This document shows positions 12,501 to 24,580 of a stretch of 64,000 nt of DNA, one piece after another. The position numbers and the translations under genes were made by a program. Position 1 is the first letter of the stretch, and each line of letters begins with the position of its first letter. Under the pieces are notes generated by a model, which was not told where the DNA came from, ran no database searches, and was given only the letters and a program-made list of their open reading frames with translations. Location: assembly GCA_948474755.1 (NCBI GenBank), contig CAOLHI010001313.1:1-64000 (forward strand), read 5' to 3'. The stretch comes from Ctenosaura bakeri (Eukaryota; Chordata; Lepidosauria; Squamata; Iguanidae).

Positions 12501-12661
12501 TATCTTAAAAGAAACTAAACTGCTTCATTGAGATAATGTGGATTATAGAATAGAAATTCCAGAATTAATCTTGTTACATTAATTTTCCATTTATTACATA
12601 GTGGTTTGTGGATGGTTGGATCACAAAATACTTATCTTCAAACATTTTTAAATATGTACAG
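9526..12661 (+). other. TBC1D32: Intron 6: no recognised feature apart from one short repeat piece
   Basis: At about 9850-9890 the sequence CCACTGAATTCAATGGGGCT resembles a dispersed short repeat common in squamates. Elsewhere I see no gene, RNA or clear repeat. The longer open frames here lack family motifs. Confidence 0.6.
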
Positions 12662-12792
12662 GTGTATCTGAATTGTTCAGAAACCACTTTAATATATACA
12701 GCTGATATTTTAGCAAGAATTGCTGCTGTAGATGATGGCCTTTCACTGCTTCTTTATGGAGGAGAGAAGCCCTCTACTATGGAGATTACTAG
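12662..12792 (+). CDS. TBC1D32: TBC1D32 exon 7 of window
   Basis: The acceptor is ACAG at 12658-12661 and the donor is GTAAGA. It encodes VYLNCSETTLIYTADILARI and then AAVDDGLSLLLYGGEK, and ends in phase 2. The ADILAR...GLSLLLYG core matches TBC1D32. Confidence 0.92.
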
Positions 12793-15067
12793 GTAAGAAA
12801 ACAACTTTTTAAACACTGAAAATAGTTCTGTGTTGGTTTTCATTTCACTGAAATGTTCTTGGAGAAGCTATCATGATTGGGATTGCAGAGCAAATGGTTT
12901 GCAAGTACAGATGTCAGAGAATTTTATTTTTCTCTTAGTTATTAAGTGAACTGATTTAATTTGCACTAGTATGCAGATCAGAACACAACTATTCTTCAGG
13001 TTGCTGAGTTCTACAAATTTGTACAAGAAAATTGAGTATGAAAATGAATTTTGCTGCACTAAAAATTGCACAATATGGAATGGATATGATTGAATATCCA
13101 CAAAAACTGATATGGATAGGTGATAATAGGCTGATTTCTGATCTATGTCTGGACTTTACCCATAATTGCATATTATGTTTGTATCAGTGTAGATAGGAAA
13201 GCACACCTGCGCTTGACAAAACAAAACAAAAACTTGCAATAGTTGAACTAGTCCTTAGGCTTTTGTTGTCAAATTATTTCACTGGTCATACTTCACTTTC
13301 TTTAATTGGCATATGAGTATATGTGAAAGCAGTTATAAACCATGGCTAATAGTTGTGTGTATGAACCTCAGTCTTTTTGTAGGCTCCCTCTCCTCTCCTG
13401 TCATAGTCAAAGGAAACGTAAGAAGCTTTTGTTTGCATTTAGAACTCAGCTATGGGTTTGCATTATGTTATTTTGAACCTGGGCAATCTGTGGTTAATCC
13501 TTGCTATTATTTACTCAAACCAGTCAAGTTCAGTACTTGCTTTATGAAGACAGGCATGGGGGAAATTCATCCTACTCCCTGAAATACGTTTTTGCAGTTC
13601 CTGAAGCCCTTGCCAGCCCTCCAAAGGCAGCCAACCTCCTTATTTTTTTCTTTTTCTTTAATTCAGCATGATTTCTGGGCAATTTTTGCCAAAAACCGGG
13701 ACAAATTCTCCCAGTCTTGCAAAAACAAGATATGAGCTTCTGTATGAGGCCAGTGTCCCCTAATCCCTGGAATGCCCACCCTTGCCCTAAAAGGAGGCTA
13801 TGTAGATTATCTTCTGCATGGTTTGAAGTGAATTATTAATAAATGAATCTATTCCCCTGTGTACCTGGGGCTCTGGGGATGGCATCTTGAAACAAAATGT
13901 TGCTTCTGTTGAAGGTCCTTGCAGCACCACTTGTATCTCTGGGCCAATGTTCATTTTCTGTCTCCAACAGTTAGCATTCTGCCTTGATAATAGGGCTCCT
14001 TCATCTCCTTCGTCTTTTATGAGGTTACCCATTTTATAGGATTTTCTCTCTCTCTCTCTCTTTTTTTCCTTCATTTCATCTGTGTAGTGGAAACATTTGT
14101 TCTTTATGATTTGTAAGGATAGCTCTCTCTTGTGCTGAGAAATTTGTAAGTAAATAAACACAAATTCTGGGGTTACTTTGAGAGTACAGTTGTCTGCCTC
14201 ATGCACAATTCATGCCATTTTCGTTGCTGACCCATAAACATGGAAAAACACACATTAGTATTGGAAGAAATAATTTTTACTAACCAGAGAAACAAGAGAG
14301 GGCAAAAATAACATGCCTCTCTGAAGGGGATCCTATATGCCTTTCCTTAGCCAGCTTAATATAAAAGACGAGTTGCAGAACTGAAATTTAGAACCTGGCA
14401 TAAATCAGTAGGCCTGCAGCTTGATGCAGATTACATGCATGTACCTTCACTTTTTCACTGCAAAGGGAATATTATGCTACATACAAATTAATATCCTACA
14501 TGCCTTGATAGGTTTGCTAATGTGAATTTACATCCTTTGTGGCAATTATCTATATAGGTATACAGTTTTGCATAATTAGAATTCTTCATGTCTTTCATTA
14601 AAAAAAAACCCCTAAAGCTAGTCTTCCTTGGAAGATATTTTTGTCAGAAAGACTGCCTTGGAGAAGATTTAAATTTTAATTTCCTAGTTTTGTGGATACA
14701 ATCCAGACTGAGCTTCCCTTGCTGCTGCTTTTTGTTTAGATGGAGTCCTGCCAGATCCTAAGCATGCCACTTGAAAATGAAAAAAACTGACCTGCACTTT
14801 AATTGTGCACTAGTTGCCTAAATAAACAGGGTAATAAATGATCTGTGGGAAGGAAGGAGAGAAGTTTTCTTTATTTGTTTTGCTACTCTTTCTTCTTAGA
14901 AATTTGAAAAGACAATATAGGCAGAGGATGTATATCAGTAAGTCTCAGCACATTGTATGAACACAAACTATATTAACATTTCAATTACTAATTGAAAATG
15001 TATCTCTCTAGAGCGGTTCTGCCAAGTCAATAAAACATCATTTTTTGAATTGTTGCATTGTTTGTAG
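12793..15067 (+). other. TBC1D32: Intron 7: unassigned sequence
   Basis: I see no recognisable transposon or RNA. A short CT/TC microsatellite lies at 14046-14064. A 139-codon frame on the minus strand (13787-14206) has no recognisable motif and is treated as chance. Confidence 0.6.
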
Positions 15068-15269
15068 TCATAGGGGCGCTCATACAATCGTTCAGTTTAC
15101 AAAGAAGCTTCTTGACGAAGACATTTCTGTTTTGTCTGGTTCTGAGATGTTGCCAGTCCTCAAAGGCGCTTTCATCTTTGTGTGCCGCCAGATGTACAGT
15201 ACTTGTGAAGGCTTAGAGGTGTTGCTACCTTATCGTTTACATCGATCAATTGCTGAGGCTTGGAAAAAG
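15068..15269 (+). CDS. TBC1D32: TBC1D32 exon 8 of window
   Basis: The acceptor is TTGTAG at 15062-15067 and the donor is GTACCC. This is the longest exon in the window (202 nt). It encodes [40 protein letters not shown] and IAEAWKK, and ends in phase 0. Confidence 0.95.
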
Positions 15270-15862
15270 GTACCCTTAGCCTTGCTCTAACAGAAGCTGT
15301 GCATAAAAAATTATATAAGAGATGTGTGTGTAGCCATATGTACACAAATGCCATATGGCATTTTTCATACTTAAATAGTTGTAGTGTAAACTTCATAATA
15401 GAAGTGGCACTTTAAATGTGTGCTAACATTTAATAAGGCAAAGCCAATAATTAGTTCCCTTACTACAAGGGAAGGGAGCTATAATTTGCCTTTGATTCCT
15501 GCAGCATGTACGTGTAGTTTAAATCCATGGAAAAAACACCAGCATGATGTTCAGGTATAAACTTGCTAATTTGTATCATGTGTGAAAGTGCCCTGAATGG
15601 ATGTTGGAACCTTGCAAGAACATGCACAGTTGGTAGATAGGTGACTATTCGTTTTCATAAGTCATAAAAATCCAGTGCTATATGTCTCCTATGTGGTCTT
15701 AGTTCCCTTTCAATAAGTAACTTGGCAATACCTGTAAGAAACTCATCTCTAAAACTTAACCAGATAGCTGCTTTATAGTTTGTTAGTAGTTATTGGAATT
15801 AATAACGTTTGTTTCAATTGTAATTAGTCTAAATTCCTGCCTTTTGTTTTTCACTTTGACAG

Positions 15863-15945
15863 ACTAGTTTACTTTCAGAGAGAATTCCTACTCCTGTAAC
15901 TGGGGCAGACTGTGCTACATCAGAAAGCCAAGAATCACAGAACTT
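15863..15945 (+). CDS. TBC1D32: TBC1D32 exon 9 of window
   Basis: The acceptor is GACAG at 15858-15862 and the donor is GTGAGA. It encodes TSLLSERIPTPVTGADC and then SESQESQN, a polar, probably disordered linker also seen in the mammalian protein. It ends in phase 2. Confidence 0.9.
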
Positions 15946-16095
15946 GTGAGAACTTCCTTTATGTTGGTATCTGTGTATAAGAGATGTTCTTAAGTAAAGG
16001 AACGTAGGAAAATTGAGCATTATTTTTTATAAAGCTTTGTTGTTGTTGTTATTCCAAATAGGAGTCTGCAATAAAGTACTGCTTTAGACTCATAC

Positions 16096-16182
16096 AGGGG
16101 TAGGAAATATGTGGCCTTCCAGGTAGTATTAGACTGCAACTCTTAGCTATGTTCCACATCTGGAGGGCTACACAGTTCCCAC
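16096..16182. repeat. Dispersed repeat piece (CATCTGGAGGG type)
   Basis: TATGTGGCCTTCCAGGTAGT, then CACATCTGGAGGGCTACACA: the two ends of a common squamate palindromic repeat, with the middle shortened. A similar piece lies at 24440-24580. Confidence 0.5.
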
Positions 16183-16209
16183 TTTTAGTCTAGTAAAAAA
16201 GTTTAATCT

Positions 16210-16560
16210 TCTGAACAACCCCTCCTTTCTATGTTTCTTCCATTTTGTCACATTTCCTATTCTTTCACTTTCTTTGTTCACTATCATCTCCTATTTCTCT
16301 CTTTCTATTTTTTTTTTGCTCTATTTCTTGTCCTGCTGTCTCTTCATTTCTCTCCTCTTGTGTCTGCTTCTTCTCTCTCATTTTCTTTTCATTCTACTCA
16401 CCCCTACTTTTTTACCACTTCTTCCTTCATAACTACTTCTTGTTTTCTGCTTTCTCATTTTGCCTTACAGTTCATCTGTTTCCTCTAATTTCTGTGCCAA
16501 CCTCCCACTCTGTGTTATAATACTGTTGCTATTCTGTCTCCTCCTATTGCCTCCTTTCTC
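16210..16560. repeat. Polypyrimidine (CTT/TTC-rich) tract
   Basis: About 350 bp in which the + strand is overwhelmingly C and T. It produces long Phe/Ser/Leu frames that are artefacts. Such a tract can form triplex or other non-B DNA. Confidence 0.75.
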
Positions 16561-17064
16561 CAAATGAATGCTGTAATCTCTCCAGAGACTTTTGGTGTAT
16601 GTTGTTTGAGCCCTCATGAACAAAACATGTAGTGAATCTATTCAGACTTGTGTCAGTCATTGTGGGAAGAATTTTTTCTCCTTTTAGATCTTTTCCCCAA
16701 ATTTTCTCTACTTCTGTATGCCTCAGTAATCCTCTGAGCACCTAGAACCCATTTTTTGGTGGGTGATACCTTTTTGGCTTCATAGCTATCAGTATTCACC
16801 AAATGCAGATAACACTGTTATGAGAGATTATTTTTTTTCCCTCTGAGGCATCAGTATGAATTTTGTTTCTCACCATAGTGATTTATGTGCCTTTTTTCTC
16901 CAAATACCTGGTCCCTGTTCCTAAAGTGACATTTGGCACACTTTTTTTCCAAAATGACATGTAACATGCAGATCAAACAGGCTATACAGTCTACTTGATT
17001 TTCATACAGTGTGGTTATTGCGTGCATGATACTGTGGCTATGACAATGAAAACTTTACAATTTT

Positions 17065-17135
17065 TTTGTGTGTGTGTGTGTGCGCATGGTATTTTCACAC
17101 ACAGACACACACACATACACATATATATATTCATT
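17065..17135. repeat. TG / AC dinucleotide repeat pair
   Basis: (TG)n at about 17068-17085 is followed within about 20 bp by (CA)n/(TA)n at 17095-17130, making an inverted TG/CA arrangement that could fold back. Confidence 0.75.
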
Positions 17136-18732
17136 TCTCTTTCTCCTTCACACGCACATACAAAGAGAGTTTGAGTATCGTCCCCACCCATATATTAGTT
17201 AAATCATTTTAGCAAGCATTTTTTCTTTTTCTTTTTAGTGATGTCAGCATCTGCTGACAAAACGAGGTAAGTGATTTAATGTCATGCTGCATGACAGGCA
17301 GCTTATTTTTAATGCCTTTTTTAAAATGATTGTTCCAAAAAAGAAATATAGATCACTCTTTACAGATAACATTTTTAAAATTATGTGGTATGTAATATGA
17401 AGTCCATGTTTAATATCCTGTGATGTATGTCTGTGTTAAACGCTTTGATTAAAATATAAATGAAGCATGAGTTTTTCTAACCCAATTAACATTTCAGTCA
17501 TCTGCATGCCTATGACATCTTAATGCTGAAAACTGTAGATATCTTTGTCACATCAGCCGCCTCAGAAAGAGGAAAAAAAACTTTTACATTAAAAAAAAAA
17601 CTATGTGCCTCCTATCAAGAGACCATATTTACTGTATCAGGTTGGCAACTCACCGTTCTTCAAGATGACTTCATGCATAGATTAGGGTACAACATAACGT
17701 GCAGATCAGTGCTGCCATTACCCTCATTCTTATCATCTAATAAACATATAATTTTAAGATGCTACTTCTTGAAAGAAGGCATTTGTTAATTTGTTTGTTT
17801 GTTTGTAACAAAGAATGCAGTAGACATCATCTTTGAGATGTATATCTCACTCATTGCAGGTAGTTTGTATATTAAAAGCATATGAGTTTTCTTAATTTTG
17901 AATTTTAGCACATGGATGAACTTTTTAACTTTATTCATGTGTAATACCTGCCAATATCCAGATGTAATAATGGGAATCGACCCAATTAAAACCACCCTAA
18001 TCAAAATAATATGCTGTACAGTTCATGTTTCAATAAATGCATTGTACAATGTAACAATTTAATTGTAGAGATGAATATCTGATAGCTTTAGTATGGTTTC
18101 AGTAAACCTTAAGTTGGTGTCCATATTTTTTCCCCTGCTAACTAATTTGCTGTATCAGTATCTCTTCTGGCAGTAGTGGTGAGCAAAATGTAACTTTGGT
18201 GGAATCAGTGGGTTAACGTTGTCCCCTTTATGAGTTGTGTCTGTGTGTCAGATAGGAGAAACATTAAGCAAATAAACAAACTCTAGTCTTGCTATGTGGT
18301 TAGCAATCCTTCTTGGTTTTAAGGTTTTGTCATTTTATCTCAAAGTATTCTGTGGCCTGTGTGTTTAAAAAAATTCTAGCAAAGTTGATAACCAGATATG
18401 CTATATCCAAAAAAGGATCTTTAGGCCTTCAGGGGGAGACAGCTGCTCTTTAGATAGAATATACATATACAGACAATTTCCTAAATGAATTAATTGCAAC
18501 CAGATGGTAGGTTGGACACCATAGGCAATACTGAACATAAATTTTCATAACAGACGTTATATGCTACTAGACCAGCATATGTCTTTGATATAATAAAGGA
18601 ATCTTAATAGCGGGAGGTGAAAAAGAACCACACTATGAATCTTAAGATACTTTCCCTTTTTCACTTGTGGTGAGTTACTATTTTTATTTTGTTGATTCTC
18701 ATCATTCCTTTATGTGGTTGTTTTTTCCCCAG

Positions 18733-18871
18733 TGTTGTATTGGAAGAGACACTGTTGGATGATTTGCTAAATTTTGCTGCCACACCAAAAGGGCTTTTGC
18801 TGCTGCAGAATACAGGAACAGTCAATGAATGTGTGGCATACATGTTCAACAGGTTCACTAAAAATCTCCAG
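18733..18871 (+). CDS. TBC1D32: TBC1D32 exon 10 of window
   Basis: The acceptor is CCCCAG at 18727-18732 and the donor is GTAGAT. It encodes [20 protein letters not shown], then [20 protein letters not shown] and ends FTKNLQ in phase 0. The [16 protein letters not shown] motif is typical of TBC1D32. Confidence 0.95.
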
Positions 18872-18981
18872 GTAGATTAAATTATTTGCTGACTTGAATA
18901 TTAACTCAGGAGGCATTGTTTTCAGTACTTTCATTACCTGAAAAATCTTTATTGTCTATACCGCAGTCTAGTATATAGAGA

Positions 18982-19910
18982 CCTTACACCAGGGAAACTA
19001 GCAAAGATGTATAAAGAGATGAAGGTTGAATGTTGGAAGTGTCCAGATTATGTTGGCTCCTTGTATCATATGTGGCAGACATGTGATAAAACTAAACAGT
19101 TTTGGATGAAGAGACAAAATATGATGCAAAAGATTTTAAAGTCTCAAGCACTTAAAAAGCCAGAATTATATCTGTTAGGAATTTGGGAAGAAGATAAAAC
19201 AGTGGATAAGAAGCAATATAAACTGGTACAACTTATGTTGTCAGCAGCAAGATTAGTGTGTGCAAAGTACTGAAAGAAAATTGAAGTTACCAACTTTGGA
19301 TGAATGGCTAAACGAACTGATGGGAATTGACGAAATGGATGAGCTAACGCATAGGCTAAAATGCAAAACACAAAATGAATTTTTGTCTCAATGGAAGTAG
19401 TTGATTGATTTTTTTAAAAAGAATGAAGACAATCTGATGACAGTTGGTTTTGCCATTTAAAATTAATATTACTGTATAAGAAGTGTAAAAGTAGATTTAG
19501 AAGATGTATTTTGTTTGTTGTTTTAAAGTGTTTATAGATAGACAGATGATTATTAACTTTCAAAGATTGATTATTAGTATAGAGTAATCTAGAGTAAGTT
19601 AACAATGAATTATGAATTTAAGAAACTAAATAAGTGAATAATTTAAATGATAAGTGATGAGTAACAATTAATAATTATGATATAAGCTGAATGACTTAAT
19701 AGGTGTACATGTTTAAGTATGTTGAACTGTTTGCAACAGGTATGGGAACCAATTTTAGTTATGCTAGTATTTAGTTATGTTAATATTTGTTTTAAGATAT
19801 GCGTGGATTAGGATGTCTGTTGATGTTTGAATGGATACTTTCTACTGCTGTTTAGTATGTTTCAATTGTGGCTTTTTTTTACTCTATTTTTTTTGAAAAA
19901 AATTAAAATT
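18982..19910 (+). mobile_element. 5'-truncated L1 with target-site duplication
   Basis: Translation from 18982 gives the L1 ORF2 C-terminus: LTPGKLAKMYKEM, then the zinc-knuckle pattern CWKCPDYVGSLYHMWQTC, with the frame ending near 19270. A roughly 600-bp AT-rich 3' UTR and an A-rich tail follow. The 14-bp CTAGTATATAGAGA flanks it at 18968-18981 and 19911-19924, a perfect target-site duplication. It is a typical dead-on-arrival L1 copy inserted in intron 10. Confidence 0.9.
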
Positions 19911-20099
19911 CTAGTATATAGAGATCATTTGGGGTCTAATAATACATTTGGTTGTAGATGTAGTTTCTCTGAAGGCAAACAAGGTATGCTATTTAAAGAC
20001 AACTACTGTTAATTTTTTGTTTATGTCATGACCCTCCTGTTAACCTGATGTGTTCAGGGGCAATGTAATTTACAGTTGATTATAATGTGATTTTTCCAG

Positions 20100-20187
20100 G
20101 TTGGTGGATGTGAAAAGTTTGGCTATGGAGTAATTGTTTCACAAGTGTCTGCAAATGCTCCCGGTGCTGTAGCACTACAGAGTTCAG
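20100..20187 (+). CDS. TBC1D32: TBC1D32 exon 11 of window
   Basis: The acceptor is TTTTTCCAG and the donor is GTAGTC. It encodes VGGCEKFGYGVIVSQVSANA, then PGAVALQSS, and ends in phase 1. The KFGYGV motif and position agree with TBC1D32. Confidence 0.92.
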
Positions 20188-20636
20188 GTAGTCTTCATTC
20201 GTTATAAAATATTATAAATAGAGACTAATAATATAAGCTGGACTTCTCTGTGCAGCTTCCTGCATTTGATTGATTTTGTTTGTTATTTGGTTGATTTTGT
20301 TTGTTCCATTGTATCATCTTTGTTTCTGTGCTGTTCATGGGGGCAGTTCATACATAATGCCAAATCATGCTTTCATATTAGTTCCTGAATCAAGGCTTAT
20401 ATTTTTTAATTCCTCTAGCTTTCCACCACTTCCTTCTTTCCTAATGCAGGGCAAATTCATTCCTGTTTTCCTAGCTTTCAGGAAACTGTAATTTCTTTAA
20501 ATAATGGAGGGAATTGTCATGAGAGAGGGGAAATGAGTGCACCAACCCAAAGGACCAACAAACCTCATTATTCATTTAATGTCAAATTATGATTTCTTGT
20601 TAACTCTGAGTTACTTCTTTGCATGTTTACAGTTTA

Positions 20637-21404
20637 TACAGTAAGTCCCCCATAACTATCGTACCAGTATCTACAGTTTCACTTACCTGTATTCTGCTCC
20701 AGGGTCTTGGCTGCCACTGCTGGCTGAGATCCTTGCACTGTGCAGCTGGGCTGAAAGAAGCACATGGTGAGGGCACAGCTGGGCTTCCTGTCATTCTCTC
20801 AGCCAGGGGAGGAGATGGACACTCTTTCCTTGGTTGAGAGAGGCACAGGAAGCCCAACTCTGTGAAACCACATGCCTCTCTTTGCTGATGAAGGAGAAAC
20901 ACTCATTCCTTGTCAGAAAGAGTCACAGGAAGTCTGGCATGGCTTCACCTGTACCTCTCCCAGCCAATGGAGGAGACAGACACTCCTTCCTTGGCTGAGG
21001 GAGGCATAGGAAGTCTGACTCTGCAAAACATACACCTCTTTTGGATAAGGAAGGAGATAGACATTTCTTCCTCAGCCAAGAGAGGCTTGGGAAAGCCAGC
21101 ACCATGAAACCACATACCTGTCTCAGCCGAAGAAGGTGATGGACACTCCTTTCTACGTTAAGTGAGGCACACAGCTCTGAGCTGCCCGGCTTCCCACTGG
21201 ACTTAGCTTCCTGACCCCTGCCAGGAAGGCAGGCAGGAAGGAAAGAGGAGCTGAGTGGTGGAGCTGCCTTCCTCCCTCACTGTCTCACCCAGTCTGGGGA
21301 TCAAAATATAGAGTTTGGCATTTATATTTTTCGCCATCCATGTTAATTCTGAGAACATATCATTTGTGGATATACATAACCTGCTGTATGGTGTTGTACT
21401 GTGA
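20637..21404. mobile_element. Mariner-like MITE carrying a minisatellite
   Basis: The left end TACAGTAAGTCCCCCATAAC and right end (in reverse, CACAGTACAACACCATAC) resemble the CAGT...CCC ends of mariner/Tigger-like non-autonomous elements. The end segment after 21300 (CATATCATTTGTGGATAT) fits such an element. The middle is taken up by the tandem array listed next. Confidence 0.5.
20796..21175. repeat. About 80-bp minisatellite, five units
   Basis: Units start near 20796, 20876, 20955, 21036 and 21118 (spacings 80, 79, 81, 82). Each carries a form of CTCTCAGCC..GGAGGAGA, then ACACTCCTTCCTTGG and GAGAGGCACAGGAAG. Units are moderately diverged. Open frames on both strands here are artefacts of the repeat. 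Confidence 0.85.
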
Positions 21405-22165
21405 AACCAAAGAGAGTGGGAAAAGCAGTTCATAGAGATGCGCTTTATCTAATTGGTTATGCTTAGTTTTACAAATCTTACTATTCATGTGATGCAGAAA
21501 ATAGACTAGCTTCCCAAATGAGATTTACAGAATATTCCATAGAATATAGCAAGGTGTGAGAACTAGTTCACAGGATGTGTAGCATAGCGGAGCAGGACCT
21601 TTGTTCCCTGTGAATGTCCGAATGCCACAGCACCTGCATACATAGTGTGGCGGGACAGCATTCAGTGGGTATGCTGTGTGTGCTTTTTTTTACAAACACT
21701 GATGATGTGGGATTGTATTCATTATTATTTCTTAAACTTTTTGTTAGCCAAGAGAAGATTGTTGAGAAGATAGATGTTTAAATAAATATATGTTGTGTCC
21801 AATCTGAGCACACAGCTTCAATTACTAGGTCTGTTCAAAGACCACAAGGAGCACTGTAGCTTTCAAAGAGTCAAACCTTCCATTAGAAGAAAATGCACAT
21901 CTGGAATAAGCAAAGCCACTCCTTGGATGTAAAGGTGACTTGCTCCACTATGTTTTGAAAGGTATTTGAGGAAGATAGATTGTATTGATAAACCTTTAAG
22001 AGATCAACTTAACGAAAGTTGCTGTGAAAATGAGATGGTTTCTTTCTTCTAGGATTAATTATTAATTAAATGTATTCTAAATGAATGGGAATAAGAGAAA
22101 GTGTTGTTCCTTCTAAGGCTTCTGCTATAGAGCACAATGGATTGAATAACCTATTTTTTTCCTAG

Positions 22166-22284
22166 GATTTATAAAAGCACTTGTTACTGAATTGTGGGGC
22201 ATTTTAGAGTGTGGAAGAGATGACATCAGAGTAACTCACCCCAGATCAATACCAGTAGATCCTATTGACCGAAGCTGTCAGAAG
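22166..22284 (+). CDS. TBC1D32: TBC1D32 exon 12 of window
   Basis: The acceptor is TTTTTTTCCTAG and the donor is GTGATG. It encodes [20 protein letters not shown], then [20 protein letters not shown], and ends in phase 0. The VDPIDRSCQ motif is highly conserved. Confidence 0.95.
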
Positions 22285-23289
22285 GTGATGCAATCTTTCT
22301 TTTGTATACTCCTGTGCATGTGGTGTTAAATGAATCATAACACTTCTTTTGGGATATTCTTTTATTTTCTTGAATTGCATATAGCTTTCAATGTCTATTC
22401 TAATTATAATAATATAGTTGGTTATTTTTTAAAAAAATAGGAGGATAGCATATGATGGTCATGCATGCTATAACTAACTTTTAATTGTTCAGCTTTTTCT
22501 TGAGAGGTAAAAATAAGGATACAGTCTGGCTGCCCAAATAATATTTTAAAAAGTACTAAATTATTTCAGTGTTTACTTTTTTTAAAAGCTTAGTTGCTTA
22601 AAGGACACGTTTGTTAAGAGAGCAACTTAAAGAACTTAAAAAACTAGAACAAATCAGTTCTAGAAGAGTTATGTGTAGTCACATCAATATGTCACATCAG
22701 TATGTCTTCAACTTCAGTGACTATCTTTTTATCAATCTGTTTTATTATCTCAGTTGGAGGTCATAATGCAGAATGCAAATGCTGCTTGTATAGTTTTAAT
22801 TAATATACCAGCTGAGAGCTGGTTTACCTTAAATACGTGCATACATATTAACATCTGCCAAATGAACAAACAAACAAAAGGCAGAGTACAACAATATTCA
22901 TATAAAGATCGTGAATCATGTTCCTTACAAGTAATCAGCACTTCAGCCAAATATCGTTGTTCTTTCGTAGAATTTAAATGAGTGTATTTTGCAAAATAAC
23001 AATAAATGGCCTCTCCTTCTGTATAATGAAATTGATGTTATTTTGTGAAGTATCAGGTTGTTTCCTGCATTTTATTGTAAGTCTTGCTATCTTTATGCAA
23101 TACAGCAGTAACATACTTCATTGGTTTTTACTTGACTAGCTTCGTTATAAGAGTGTGTTTTTTTAAATGTATTCTTCATGCTGAGACAAAGAGCTTATCT
23201 TCTCTGTTCAGTGAGCAGACTGTTTTATGTTTGCCCTTAAAACAAAGTCCTAGTTGTCCCACAGTGGGAAGCAAGAGAGGCCAGGGCTC

Positions 23290-23339
<50 letters not shown>

Positions 23340-23863
23340 GCTTCTCTCAGGCAATCTGTCTCTATACTATTCCTGTGCAGACAATAAGAGCTGTGCTTCT
23401 CCAGCTCATGGTCACATCATGCCACAGTACAAAGGAACTTTGCTGGCACAAGGAGTGGCTAAAGGCAGCAACATTTGAACTGGGACACCCTCCAATGCCA
23501 TTATTTTCCCTCATTTACCTTCCATCAATCAGTCTGGCTTCCACCTTGGATATTCTATTGCCCTTGTTCTGCTTGGATATTCTATCGTCCTTGCTTTGCT
23601 GAGCTATCTCATACTGCATTAACTTCAGTAGTTACAGGCTGCGGCCAGTTTGATTCTTTGCACTGGACATTTTTGTTTGCCTGTTGTACAGTAGTCACTT
23701 TGTATATGTTACCTACGACTAGATTTGTTCTGCTCAAGATGTCTACTTATCTTTTCATTCTTCACAATTCAAAAACTCTGATACTGACAAGAGTTAGTCC
23801 AGCAAAAGGCGAGACTTTATGCATAGCAATTTGTTTGTTTCATCACTATGTTTCTTATTTTAG
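22285..23863 (+). other. TBC1D32: Intron 12: TG/TA microsatellite; otherwise unassigned
   Basis: AT-rich intron. The only clear feature is (TG)n(TA)n at 23289-23336. A 172-codon frame crossing it (Cys-Val repeats) is a by-product of the microsatellite. Confidence 0.65.
23289..23336. repeat. (TG)n(TA)n microsatellite
   Basis: About 17 TG units run directly into about 6 TA units. Confidence 0.95.
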
Positions 23864-23980
23864 TCTTTTCTAGCTCTGATAAACTTGTTATCGTATCCAG
23901 CTGTTTATGAGTTGATTGGTAACAAAGAGATACCTAATAAGCCAGAATACTCTCTCCGTGAAGTTCCTACAGATATTATT
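23864..23980 (+). CDS. TBC1D32: TBC1D32 exon 13 of window
   Basis: The acceptor is TATTTTAG and the donor is GTAAGT at 23981. It encodes [20 protein letters not shown], then [14 protein letters not shown], and is 117 nt in phase 0 to 0. The intron after it holds DIRS element A. Confidence 0.95.
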
Positions 23981-24439
23981 GTAAGTAGCCTTTATTCCTT
24001 TAAAATAGTTCTGTAGGATGATTATTTTGACATGACTGAAGGAAGCTTAACATAGTCATGGATTCTGAACATGTTTTCAGAACTGTTTTTTACTTCATGC
24101 AGCATGAGGGCAGTATATGCACAGGGTACCATAAATCATTCTCTTTTTGTTTCAGTCATAAGAAATGGTTAACAAATAATTTGAAGAAAAAAACAAGAGG
24201 AAACTTTTTTTTTATTGCACATCTATTCTGAAAACAGTCAGATGATAACATTTCTTCTTATATAATATAAATTGGTATTTGTGCAAAATCCTGCATCTCT
24301 AAATATACTTTTGTTGTTATTTATACTATCAATGTCAAACTAGAGTCTGATTTTCCGTTTTTTTTTCCTCTTCTTTTTGGTCTGAGGAGGTACACAGTTG
24401 AACTCTGTTGCCATCGTAAGTGAGCATAGCTTGTATTTC

Positions 24440-24580
24440 TAGACCATGTGTTGGAATGATGTAGTCCCCCAGGCATTGTAAGCTTGAGGCTCCTGGCATT
24501 CTTAAACTGTTACTTCTCTTATGTTAGGATGTTTGGGGTCTACATTTCACCAGCATCTGGAGGGTCACTCAGTTCCCACC
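24440..24580. repeat. Dispersed palindromic-repeat piece
   Basis: Ends in CACCAGCATCTGGAGGGTCA and resembles the piece at 16096-16182. The left half is diverged. Confidence 0.4.

Larger units (their letters stand above)
15946..18732 (+). other. TBC1D32: Intron 9: pyrimidine tract and dinucleotide repeats
   Basis: Contains a diverged palindromic-repeat piece (16096-16182), a long pyrimidine-rich tract and a TG/AC tract. From 17200 to 18730 I see only AT-rich unassigned sequence. Confidence 0.65.

Noticed and set aside
13787..14206. A 139-codon minus-strand frame with a Lys/Arg/Glu-rich stretch
   Set aside because: The charged stretch comes from a CT microsatellite. No homologous family was recognised and the region is intronic.
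16231..16520. Long Phe/Ser-rich frames that look like membrane proteins
   Set aside because: They arise from a polypyrimidine tract.
17239..17266. A 28-nt mini-exon candidate with good AG and GTAAGT borders in intron 9
   Set aside because: Its length is not a multiple of three, and reading on from exon 9 (phase 2) meets a stop. Exon 9 joins directly to exon 10 in frame.
23084..23602. A 172-codon + strand frame with Cys-Val repeats
   Set aside because: It runs through the (TG)n microsatellite and has no recognisable domain.
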